Assembly (NCBI GenBank): GCA_015039465.1
Contig: MU129987.1
Span: 1-64,000 of the forward strand
Direction: 5' to 3'
Source: Phlegmacium glaucopus
Lineage: Eukaryota; Basidiomycota; Agaricomycetes; Agaricales; Cortinariaceae
Length of the DNA stretch: 64,000 nucleotides
Below are positions 44,891 through 55,007 of this stretch, piece by piece; position 1 is the first letter of the stretch, and every line of letters begins with the position of its first letter. The position numbers were made by a program, and so were the translations under genes. The notes under the pieces were generated by a model. The model made no database searches, was not told the DNA's origin, and saw nothing but the letters and a program-made list of their open reading frames with translations.

Positions 44891-45230
44891 CAGTGTCTTG
44901 CATAACCGTTTGCACACTTGTTTCGCGAATTCGCGTTTGTATTTATTTGTCTGTGACAAGACAAACTGGGCAATCACGCCCTGCTGACCCAAATTACACT
45001 GCGAGGCTGTGAAACTTGTCGTCATTAACATTTTCACTTGATATTCACCTTTATTTGATGCGTCATGGTTGAAATTGTGCGGGAGGGTTGAACCTGAAGC
45101 GCATCGACAGTTGACATCAGTCTGCACAATCTCTAGATCTCAGCTTACTAATGCGTGACCGTCATAACAGACAAATAAATACAAACGCGAATTCGCGAAA
45201 CAAGTGTGCAAACGGTTATGCAAGACACTG
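44891..45230. mobile_element. 340-bp MITE with perfect 64-bp inverted repeats
   Basis: Ends CAGTGTCTTGCATAACCG..., identical in inverse orientation for 64 bp. Flanked by TA (44889-44890 and 45231-45232), as for Tc1/mariner-type elements. Inserted in the subterminal repeat zone of the hAT element. Identical arms suggest a very recent insertion. Confidence 0.93.
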
Positions 45231-45326
45231 TAGTAACACGTTAGTAACATGTTAGTAACACGTTAGTAACATGTTAGTAACACGTTAGTAACATGTTAGT
45301 AACACGTTAGTAACATGTTAGTAACA
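45231..45326. repeat. hAT subterminal repeats GTTAGTAACACG/GTTAGTAACATG
   Basis: About eight 12-bp units in a row; more units lie at 44863-44890, left of the nested MITE, and diverged ones at 50560-50670 at the other end. Each unit is a near-palindrome (GTTAGTAAC/GTTACTAAC). Confidence 0.85.
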
Positions 45327-45488
45327 TCTGGGCTCTACAGGGTAGTATAGGGTATGTTAGAAATTGTTAGAAATTGAAATATACCCATATGGTGCGGGTT
45401 CAGCATAGCAACCCGAAAGGAATTGTTGGGAACCAGCACAGTCGGTTTGTTTCACCTCATACCACCTTTTACCACCTCGCCTTGTGGA

Positions 45489-48400
45489 ATGACTGACTAC
45501 CCTGCTCCAGAAACACTTTCCCACCAGGATTTGGGCCTAATTCTCGACAAACTACAGCTACTTTTGGAGAATCTGCCAAATCAGTTACCATCAAAACCTG
45601 TCAATGGACTTAATGCTTCTCGATACGCGTCGTTGGTTGGCTTCCAGCCAGATGATGAACTTGTTGAAATGACAGGAAGCAAAGCGGGTGCACTTAACAT
45701 GCATCTTGAGCGTGTATTTGGACATGCTGCGAGGTCTACAGGTGATGGAATCTTATCAATATTGGAGAGAGGTCCCCCAATCTGCGCTATCCATAAGATA
45801 CTGAAAGACTACTGTGCTGAATTTCCAAACGATAACATGTTGAAGAAGTGGGTTATCGATGTTGCTACAGGGGCTGAAAAAGTCTATAATACCCACCAAG
45901 TCACCGTTAGTCACGTCTTTACTTTAATATCATTAAAGTTTATTGAATGGCCGAGAATGTAACAGATCCCACTTGCTAATCCCAACAAACGTCATCGATC
46001 GGAGTCTTCCACTGCAGAAGTTCCAAGTGGAAAATCTCTCAAGCAGTCTTCAACAGCTTCTGCTTCGAAAATTGTAATGTTATTTCCTGCTCCATATTGT
46101 AATGTTTTATTGAATATTTGAATCTACAGCAGACAAGTACAAAAGGTCGAAAAGAGGATGGTCTCCTCAAGCGTCTTGTAATAAGACACACTGACCAGGA
46201 CGGAAACCTTTCGTATTCTTGCATTGCCCCCGAATGTGGCTACAGTGCTGCTGGAAACTTCCAACGGGCTCAAATCTTTAAGCATTCAGTCAAATGTCAA
46301 TATCTAAGGACACATGATTTCGTTGCATTTCAAGATGCAGTTAACGCTTCTATCACTGGTTCACTAGGTGCCCAGCTCGAGGCTCCTTCCGAAGATGATG
46401 CTCCAAAAGCATCTAAACTGCAGGCTACATTCTCCGATATGGGTCCAATTACCAGACAGGGAACTCTGAACCTTACCCCATTACATGTTGCAGGCAAAAA
46501 AGCAAAAGCTGAGGAGACAAAAAAATTCCAAAACTCGGTCGACCATATAATCATGCGGCTCATATGTGTCCGTGGTCTTGTCCCAAATGTTCTCAATTCA
46601 CCGGAGTGGAAGGAACTCATGAACAAGCTCAATTCCACATACAAGCCAAAAAGCTCTGATGCGTTTCGTGACAGCTTCATTCCTCAAGAAGCGGTTTTTG
46701 TACAAAGCAAACAGATAGAACTTCTAAAAGCTGAGGAAGACCTTACTTTAACATTTGATGGCACCACTATTTGCAGCAACGAGTCATTTTATACAGCCCA
46801 TGCAACAACATCTTCTCGGAAAAGCTTTTTTCTTGATGGTCATGAGGGTAGTGGTGAATCGCACAACAGAAAATGGATCACCGACAATTTAATGAAGGTA
46901 AGTCAGCCAGCCTTTTTTATGGCCTTTGAAAGAAGCTAACAAAAGCATTTACCTATAGACAATTGAGTCCGTTGGTAAAGATAAATGGGCTGCCATTGTC
47001 TCTGATAACACCAATGTGACGAAAGCTGCCCGTTGTGATACCATAGATTTGGTACCAACAATGCTTGACTTGTGGGATTGTATCCACCATATTCAGAACA
47101 CCATCAAAGATATAACCAACCTTCTAGCTTTCAAACCAGCAAGTCCTTGCCGCTGTTATTGTATTTTGAGCCTACTAATGTGCATCCTATTAGTCCATGA
47201 AAGCTTCTCAAGGCGATATTGAAGTATTTCAGCAAATCAAGCTTTGGAACATTCAAACTTCGTGAAGCGCGAACCCTTGGGGATGGTGATGGCCCTGTCA
47301 ATGCTTTGCAAAAAGTTGGAAAGACTCGTTTCGGAACTCACTGGTTAGCAGCTGTTGCAATTGACCCATGTCTTCCCTTCATCCGTGATTTGGTCATCAC
47401 AAAAACTATCAAATTCAAAGTGAGACTTACTTCATAACTTATTGTCAGAGATATGACATACCTTACCATATTCTATTCTCAGAATACTCAGGTTCAAGGT
47501 CTCTTTGCCAATAAATTCAACCGAAAATATAACGACTTTAGTGAAGACTTACTCCAATATTCCACAGTTGTTGCTCCACTCATCCGCTCTCTTTGGTCCC
47601 TTGAAGCAGCACATGCCAACACTGCTGATGTTTTAATTTTCTGGCTAGCAAGTGCAGCAACACTAAAAGATTTGTTTGATCAAGATGTCGACAAGACTGG
47701 CATTCCACGATCCCTCGCAAATGAGGTGACAGAAATCTATAACAAGCGCTATGAAGAGTTCTTCAAGAACAATATTTACTTTGTAGCCTTTCTTCTTGAT
47801 CCTCGTATGTCTATTATCTATCTTAATGGTTGGTTGATGCGCATACATTTTTAGGTTACCCGATCAACCAATTTTTGAAACTTACAATTAGTATTCCGCC
47901 ACAAGGCTCACGCAGTTCAATGGCTGTACCTCAGCCCCTCACAAACAGGTACCCTCGTGCATATGAAAGACTCCGTGAATATCTTTGCAATATGCTGAAG
48001 CCAATGTTGGAACAAATCCAAAGTTCTACTGACCCTAGCGTTGGGCATCCAATTTTACGAGAGAAGGGTGTCAATGCCTCAGTCACGGATTTGAAACACC
48101 AGATTGAGCTATTTTGGAATGGTGAATATCCTTTCCGTGTAACCGACACTACGAAGGTAACTGATCCTCTGGATTGGTGGCATGACATTGGGAGACATGA
48201 TGGTGCAAAGGTTCTATCGGTAGGGAACATTTATTACTATGACTTGAGATCAAAATTTTATGATATCCACTAGGGCTACCAAAGTTCGGTTCAGCTCGGT
48301 TCTTCACTATTTTTGAAGAACCGAGAACTGAACTGAAAGGTTTCTAGCTGAACTGAACCGGAACCGGAACCGGAACCGATAGAACCGGTTCTGTCAGTTC

Positions 48401-50476
48401 GGTTCGGTTCCAGGACCGGTTCGAACTGTCGAACCGATGAAAAAACCTCATATTGCTGATACTTCAATTGTTTTTCATCTTTTAGCGGTAAATCATACTT
48501 GTTTATTCATTTACATTACTATAAATTTACCAGTATCCTAATAAAATAAGATTAGTAGAGCAGATAGGTGGTTGTTGAGTTCATCGTCATTCATTCAAGT
48601 TGTTCATCTATCATAGCTTATATTAGAATTAAAATTAAAATGACTCCTCCGGTTGCCATTCACTCATTACGGTTCATCCATCGTTGTGTTCGTTTGTTGT
48701 TCATCAGCATAATTGTTCATCGTCACCGTTTGTTCGTCGCTCGTCACCTTTCTTCGTCGTTCGTCACCTTTCTTCGTCATTCGTCACCTTTCTTCGTTGT
48801 TTGTCACCATTTGGTCATCAATCCTCACCATTTGTTCATCCTTCGTTACCGTTTGTTCATCGTTACCGTTTGTTCGTCGATTGTCATTTGTGGTTCATTG
48901 TTGTTCGTTATTTATTGTTGTTCGTTCATCAGTGTTTGTTCGTCGTTCTCTGTTGCAGTTTACATTAGAATTAGAATTTGAAATAAAATTTAAAAAATAC
49001 CCCACTGTTGTGTCTGTCGTCCATGTCCCTATGTGTTGTTGTTGTAAATGACAGTAAGTCATAGTTGTTCGTCCTTGTTTGTCATCCGTTGTTGTTCATT
49101 TGTCACCATTCATTCGATATCATTCGTCTGTCGCAGTGTCCGTTGTGTAGCTCGTTGTTCCCTGAGTGGTGACATGGAGAGACGATGATATGGTGTAGGT
49201 GGCGTCAGGATTGTCATATTGTTTGTTCATCGTTGTTTGTCCTCGTTTATTCGTTGTTTGTTCGTCCACGTGGGATTTTGTTGGTTGTTCTTCTAGTTGC
49301 AGTTTAGATAATAGAATTAGCATTTGTAATAGTATTTAAAAAATAGCCCAGTGTTGTAAAAAGTCTGTCGTCACTTAGTCCCTATCGTGTTGTTAGGCTT
49401 GTCAATGACAGTAAGTCATAGTTGTTGGTGGTGATGGTGGTTTGTTGTTGTTGTTGTATCTCAGCGTTGTGGTTCGTTGTTGTTGTTGTTGTGGCTGGCA
49501 TTGTGGCTGGCATCGCCGTCGATGGTCGTGTTGAAACTTGAAGAGTGAAAAAAATAAGCGCGCGTTAATGTAAATAATTTCAATCTCCGACTCCCGAAAC
49601 GTTGCTGTGGGATCAAAACACAATATTTCATTGATAATTGAGTCAAATCTTTACAGAAAATTTATAAAAAAATATGTATGGCTAGTTCAGTTCGAACCGG
49701 TTCGAACCCGGTTCTCAAATTTTTGGAAGAGCCTGAACCGTGAACCGGAACCGGACTGAACCGAACTTTCGGTTCGGTTCAGCCGGTTCCGGTTCTCTGC
49801 ATCGGTTCTGAACCGAACTTTGGTAGCCCTAATATCCACCAGGTCCTTGCGATTAAAATATTTTCTATCCTTGTCAATTCTATGCCGGATGAGCGTACAA
49901 ATTCAACTATCACCTGGTTCAACTCACCAACTCGTGGAAACCAAGCAACGCGGACCATTGTTGATATGCTCAAGGTTGGACAGTGGTATGGAAAACACGA
50001 TGTGAGTTCTGTGTAGCCATTCTTGTGGAAGAGAATTAGTGGTTGATAAATTATGACATTGGAAGGAAACTACTGCACCTAATAAGAAGGTGCGGTATCG
50101 GCCTGCTGTCAAATTCCGAAAGATTGATAAGGCCCTTCTCGAAAGACTTCAAACGGGGACCTCCAACATGGACAAAACTGTTCTTGCACAAGAAGAAGCC
50201 ATGGGAATTCAAGATGATGATTCCGATGATGAGGAACCAAGTGCAGAGGAGAGCTTGCATGAAGGACAGCCCCAAAACAATTCAACAGTGGGTGGGGATG
50301 GAAGGGCTGGTGAACTGAAGCTCGCATTCGCAATTGACCCACAGATCGACATTAATTCCCGCGCATTACTCGACATGATTTCGGAGGAAGCTGTGGTTGC
50401 CGACCAGCCAGCTCATGTGAAAACAGCTACCAACCTCAGTGAAACATCCATAGATGAAGCGTGTGATGACTGGTAG
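45489..50476 (+). CDS. hAT transposase (BED finger, DUF659, RNase H-like, dimerisation domain)
   Basis: The start is ATG 45489 (MTDYPAPETLSHQDLG). Exon order: helical N-terminus to 45900; a BED-like finger (CIAPECGYSAAGNFQRAQIF, then HSVKC) at 46220-46300; DUF659 with the first core Asp in LTLTFDGTTICSNE; a second in WAAIVSDNTNVTK (46990); QNTIKDI and VGKTRFGTHWLAA; a Glu-containing WSLEAAHANTADVLIFWLAS (47600); and the dimerisation block DWWHDIGRHDG...TWFNSPTRGNQ (48175-49940). The acidic C-terminus ends at 50476. Introns have clear GT-AG borders (for example GTATGT...TTTTTAG at 47804-47853). One near 47142-47206 requires a GC 5' site or hides a small lesion. The 1.56-kb MITE at 48271 lies inside an intron. 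This is the most intact transposase in the window and may still be active. Confidence 0.88.
48271..49831. mobile_element. hAT-like MITE copy D (1561 bp) in a transposase intron
   Basis: Ends TAGGGCTACCAAAGTTCGGT and its inverse, flanked by an exact 8-bp duplication ATATCCAC (48263-48270 and 49832-49839). The interior at about 48560-49480 is a GTC/GTT/TTCG low-complexity tract like that of copy B. It sits in an intron that runs from GTAGGG (after KVLS) to CCACCAG. Confidence 0.93.
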
Positions 50477-50698
50477 ACAGATAATCAATAATAGTTTAAT
50501 TTTGCTCAAATTTCTATTTCTAACATTTTATAACATAACCTTATGTTACTAACAGCGTTAGAATTGAATTTCTAACATGTTAGTAACCCAAATGTTAGAC
50601 ATGTTACTAACACTACGTTAGAAATACCTTGGGACACCAAATGTTAGTAACTTTGTTAGAAATTCACGGCCAATTTCTCACGGAACCCTAGTCGGTTC

Positions 50699-51233
50699 TG
50701 GCGTTACAACGTCACACGCAGCATCATGTGACAGATCAGCCGACGAGCCCGAAGTTCGCGGGTAAGAGAACGAAGTCATGGCCTTTACCAACAATCGACT
50801 GTCAGTGCTGATGGCCAACTTGATGCATGACCTGCGACAGTCGAAAACGCACAATAGTGCCAGTGACCTTGCAGGACGATTGATTTGAAGTTCTAACTTC
50901 GGCAGCTTGCAATCTCCACCACGGTACCACCTTGATGACCCCACACTGTATAGTACGATTGTTTTTACCATGCAAGTCCATTCCGAAGATTCATGGTGCG
51001 ATGTCCCCCCAATTTACACCCACGTGTCCACGCTTGTCCCTGGGAAGCGAGACCACAAAGCCCTTTTTCTCTTTGAAAGCGTAGTTACAACTTACAAATG
51101 GTTCTCTATTCACGTAACTCGTCATCTTATGTCGACCAACCTGGTGGTGGTGTCGCGTACAATGACAAGTACGTGATATCTATCTATTTTCTCATCTGAC
51201 ACTGAAATTTCCGTGATTTGGTTCCACAGATTA
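50699..51233 (+). other. Possible gene fragment cut by MITE E
   Basis: A plus-strand frame (50907-51176) and a likely intron (GTACGTGATATC...TTCCACAG) precede the MITE. The frame after it starts ATGGATGCCAGCCC. No family is recognised and the frames are short, so the gene is doubtful. Confidence 0.25.
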
Positions 51234-51850
51234 GGGTTACCAAAGTTCAGTTCAGTTCAGTTCTTCACCTCCTCAGCCTGAACTGAACTGAACTGTTTGC
51301 ATATGGTCCTGAACTGAGCTGAACCATTTAAGAACTGGTTCAAACTGAACTGAACTGAAGAACCATTATAAAATCTGGAATTTTACCTTTTTCTGAAAAT
51401 TTATTGTACAAAGACCTTCCTTAGCCCTTAGCCACCTGATTTCCACTCATATATGATCTCAGAACTCCTTTAGAACACAGAAACCCATTGATTTATATTT
51501 ATTTCCTAAATAGGCAGTACTGATCTATGCTGACATAATAACATCACATACCAAGTCTGGCCATTACCTCCTTCCTTAGCCATTATTTCATGCCATGCTC
51601 AAAAGGACTGCCCAACCATTCCAATGTTCATAAATTACTGGAGGATCACTTTCCATACAATGTTAAGTTAAAAGAAGAGAATTGCCTGGCCTTCTGGGAC
51701 CTAACGGTTCAGCAGTTCAGTTCAGTTCGAACTGTGTGAACCATAAATCTCTAAATGCCTGAACCTGAACTGAACTGAACTGAATTATCAGTTCAGTTCA
51801 GTTCAGTTCAGGTTCATGAGTCAGTTCTGAACTGAACTTTGGTAACCCTA
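51234..51850. mobile_element. hAT-like MITE copy E (617 bp)
   Basis: Ends TAGGGTTACCAAAGTTCAGT and its inverse, flanked by an exact 8-bp duplication CCACAGAT (51226-51233 and 51851-51858). Its reverse complement matches copy C closely along its length. Confidence 0.93.
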
Positions 51851-51858
51851 CCACAGAT

Positions 51859-53669
51859 GGATGCCAGCCCTATTAGCGACCCCACGAAGTGCTGCTCTCC
51901 ACCAGATTTGCCCTATAGTACTCCGCACAGCTACATTGGCCCTTATACTTGCGTACTGGGTTTAGCTTTTTTGTTGCAGTCATCATCTCTATACTTTCAT
52001 TCCAGTTTCAGTCAATTTTTTGTGCATTTTGGCTACTTGTACGAATAGAAAATGCAGTCATTGGATGAGAAAACTTGTTAGTATCATTCTTATACGCGCC
52101 TTCCTTGCATTATTAACAATTTTGACCCAGTTGACAGTGAAAAACGATATTTCGTGACCCTAAGCTGGATAAAACTGGAACATGCCGGAATTTGCACACG
52201 GCACAACCGTTGGATCTGTCTCATTTATTCAGCTCCAATGGGGGCGGCCATGCTGCTAATCTGTGACGCCAAACCAGATCTCTATCATTCATCTGTTCGC
52301 CTTAACCCACTGTGGATTACAGACGCCCAGGCCATGCCTTGACCGACAAGAGATTTGAGGACGCGGCCGCCGCGCAGTCATTCTCAACATCGACTACACC
52401 GAGCCCAGAGTGAAAGGACGAAGGTGGTATAGCACCGAAAAGAATACTTCAATAGCCTCATCGCCTCTAGATCTGCTATAGAACATAATGACATAACGAG
52501 ACATGTCGTCTCAAATAAAAACCCACTCTGGCTTTGCGGTCGCGGTGATGGATAAGCATAATGTACCGAGCATCAAAATTTTCATCAATCTACAAATCTA
52601 CATTGAAGCTCGAGTGATATCGCTCCATGTACTGCTGAACCAACTTGCTCCAAACCTGGGGAAGTGCGTTGTAACACCACACGACTCCATCCTGCATTCG
52701 TTCGCCGGCATTTTCCTTGGTGGGTATTGGTGGCTGGAAGATGAATCAATGACGACGAGTCCCTTTGCCACTGCAACTCATCTCCAATGAAATTTAATTC
52801 CGCAGGAACCCTGGCTAGAAGCCTAGAAGGCGAACATAGTCCAAAGTTGGCTTGAAAAAGTGCTCTAATCAAGCATTATTGTCCTTATCGCTTCGAAATA
52901 TAACCACTGAATATTCTTTCCAGCAAAAATACTGCACCCAATTCCTGACATTCAATACTGAGAACTCAACCTAAGCCCCGCAAAATTCGTGCGGGTTGGC
53001 ATCTATTTGGGCGGGTTTAGCCGGTCGGCTTCTGAATAGTCCTCAGAGCGAAGGCAACTTTATTTCACACTCAGCTGAAGTGCCAACATTTTGGCCGCCC
53101 ATCGAACCACAAGAGGGTCTGTCGGCCATCTTTCATCCTACCAACTCTCTTGAAAATAACAGGCGTCATCTACAGAACGCTAGGAATCCAGTCGATTGGA
53201 GGAGCACGAACGACTCCTATCCGCCCACAACTTCATATCCCCGGATCAGCTGTAAAATAAAAGTCATGGCGTTACAAGGGATATGCGGGTAAGTAAGTGA
53301 GCCCCTAATATATCTGTTCGACTGAAAGAATTCAGACCTGCCGTGCTGAAGGCAATGGTCCGCTCAAACCAGTTCTTTTTAACTTGCAGTCATACGTTCT
53401 GTTTGCGTCAACAAGCGATAAAAGCATACTGACTTGGTAGGAATCAGTATTATCTATCGCTTTTCAAATTGCCATTATCGACTCCTCCCAAAATAAACGT
53501 GATGCGTATTCGTATCTCCCTTCATTCTAAGCTTCATTCAAAATAAAAAAATGGGAAACGTAAATGAGGAAGGTGTAAGCGGTCAAATTCTCGACACCAC
53601 GCCCTTGCTTCGTTTCCTCATCTGTCTTTTGCTTGTTATTTAAGCACAGCAAGTCAATCCAGTTATGCA
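51859..53669. other. Gene-poor stretch, no supported gene
   Basis: Short frames on both strands (52154-52342, 52503-52790, 52872-52585, 52996-53292) show no recognisable domain. The segment 53480-53669 should hold the promoter of the remnant that starts at 53670. Confidence 0.45.
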
Positions 53670-54951
53670 ATGGCTCCTCAGTCTTCCTACGATACTGAAC
53701 TCATCACCTACCTAGTCGCGGCAGTTCCAGTCCCAACTGCTCACCACTTTGCCACCGCCATCGACGACAAGGGTCGCCCCCTTGACTTTTCAATCGGAAA
53801 CGATGAGAAGTTCTATTTGATCATTAGCAATGAAAAGGGAGTGAACGAACTCCAAAATATTGGGTCCCGTCTTGGATTCGGAGAATCGAGACAGTTCAAG
53901 CTTGTGCTCTTTCACAAGCACAGGATGGTCGCATCGTCTTGGCATTTGCTATCACCCGTCAAAATTCAGATACTGGGGATGCCTATGTTCTTGGTCCAAT
54001 TACGCCAGCGGACTTGGAACAGCTTTCCGATAAGGACCTTCAAGCATTGCTCTTCAAGGCGACAAACCAACCACCGCACTTCCGCAGAACGCAAATCGAC
54101 AATCTCTCGACGACATGTGTCCCGTCAACTCGCCTTTTGGTCAAGGGGTCGTTTATCTGTATAAAGTTAGCGGCACAGACCCTCGTTCTCATCGCAACTG
54201 AAGAGAAGTTCGGTTCCCATACGACGGCTGACCCTGACCTTCCGAGTCATGGTATGTGATATTATATAGGTCTGGTTCTGTTTATGAATCCATTCTTTGC
54301 GGGATCAGACATCAAGTCGTTGAGCTCTTTCGTTGACAAAGATGGCCATTCGGAGCTCCTTTTGACTGGATCCAAAAACCTGTATCATTACAGGAAGATT
54401 CAGCGAACTTCTAAACTATTGACTCTCAGCAAGGATGAGCTATTCAACGGAGTTGATAACTTGTTCGTTTCGCAACGCAATGATTATATCTCAATCTTGT
54501 TTAGAAACAGCACACATATCCTTGGATACCTGAAAGGAGATCGGACACTCACCTCCTTGGTTGACAGTTCTCCCATCCGATAATAGTATCAGTTGGATTA
54601 TGGCGGAGTGAAAGGTGCGTTGCGGAATTAAAATTCGAAACCACCAGGCTGAGGTCGTATTCGCAGAGAACATGCGGTTCGCTTCTCCCGTCGGGACTGA
54701 CGACGATCCCAAACTTGACAGAGTATGGGAACTAGTAGGAAGTGCATGGGATCAATTCAAGAAGAACTGCGGCTCCATTAACGAGACCATCGCCAAAGCT
54801 TGGAAGACGAAAGATGAAAGGGTCGGCCTCTGTTGCAGATGTCACGAAGGATATAAGTTTCGAAATTGTGCCTGCCGTCCTTTCTGCTGTCAAGGGCATA
54901 GCGCTCGCCGTTGTCGGGGGCGGTGCTGGTATCATATTCGCAAGATCTTGA
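53670..54951 (+). pseudogene. Decayed gene, possible beta-propeller-like protein
   Basis: Starts MAPQSSYDTELITYLVAAVP at 53670, then FSIGNDEKFYLIISNEKGVN. After a frameshift near 53925 it reads DGRIVLAFAITRQNSDTGDA, LGPITPADLEQLSDKDLQAL and LVLIATEEKFGS. Across a likely 57-nt intron (GTATGT at 54253 to TCAG) comes DIKSLSSFVDKDGHSELLL, ending at 54583. A detached C-terminal piece follows: DRVWELVGSAWDQFKKNCGS and a glycine-rich hydrophobic tail (IALAVVGGGAGIIF) ending at 54951. The repeated short beta-strand-like blocks suggest a propeller or similar fold, which is a guess. Frame breaks indicate loss of function. The segmental duplication starts just after it. Confidence 0.5.
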
Positions 54952-55007
54952 GTGCAGAGATCAACGTCCCTATTCTTACACCATTGTTCAAACGAAACTT
55001 GGACATG

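Larger units (their letters stand above)
44815..50690 (+). mobile_element. Near-complete hAT transposon with two nested insertions
   Basis: Terminal inverted repeats TAGGGTTCCGTGAGAAATTG at both ends, flanked by an exact 8-bp duplication GTCGGTTC (44807-44814 and 50691-50698). Total 5876 bp; subtracting the nested MITEs (340 and 1561 bp) gives about 3.97 kb. Both ends carry clustered GTTAGTAACAYG repeats, likely transposase-binding sites. Confidence 0.95.

Noticed and set aside
48568..49051. Plus-strand frames of 94-137 aa
   Set aside because: Same low-complexity cargo, inside MITE D.
54253..54270. An 18-nt in-frame GTATGT...ATAG segment whose removal fuses two frames, looking like an ultra-short intron; similar 16-27-nt cases at 38120, 38190 and 38290
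   Set aside because: In each case a normal 48-70-nt intron starting at the same or a nearby GT also restores the frame (57 nt here), so microintrons are not needed.
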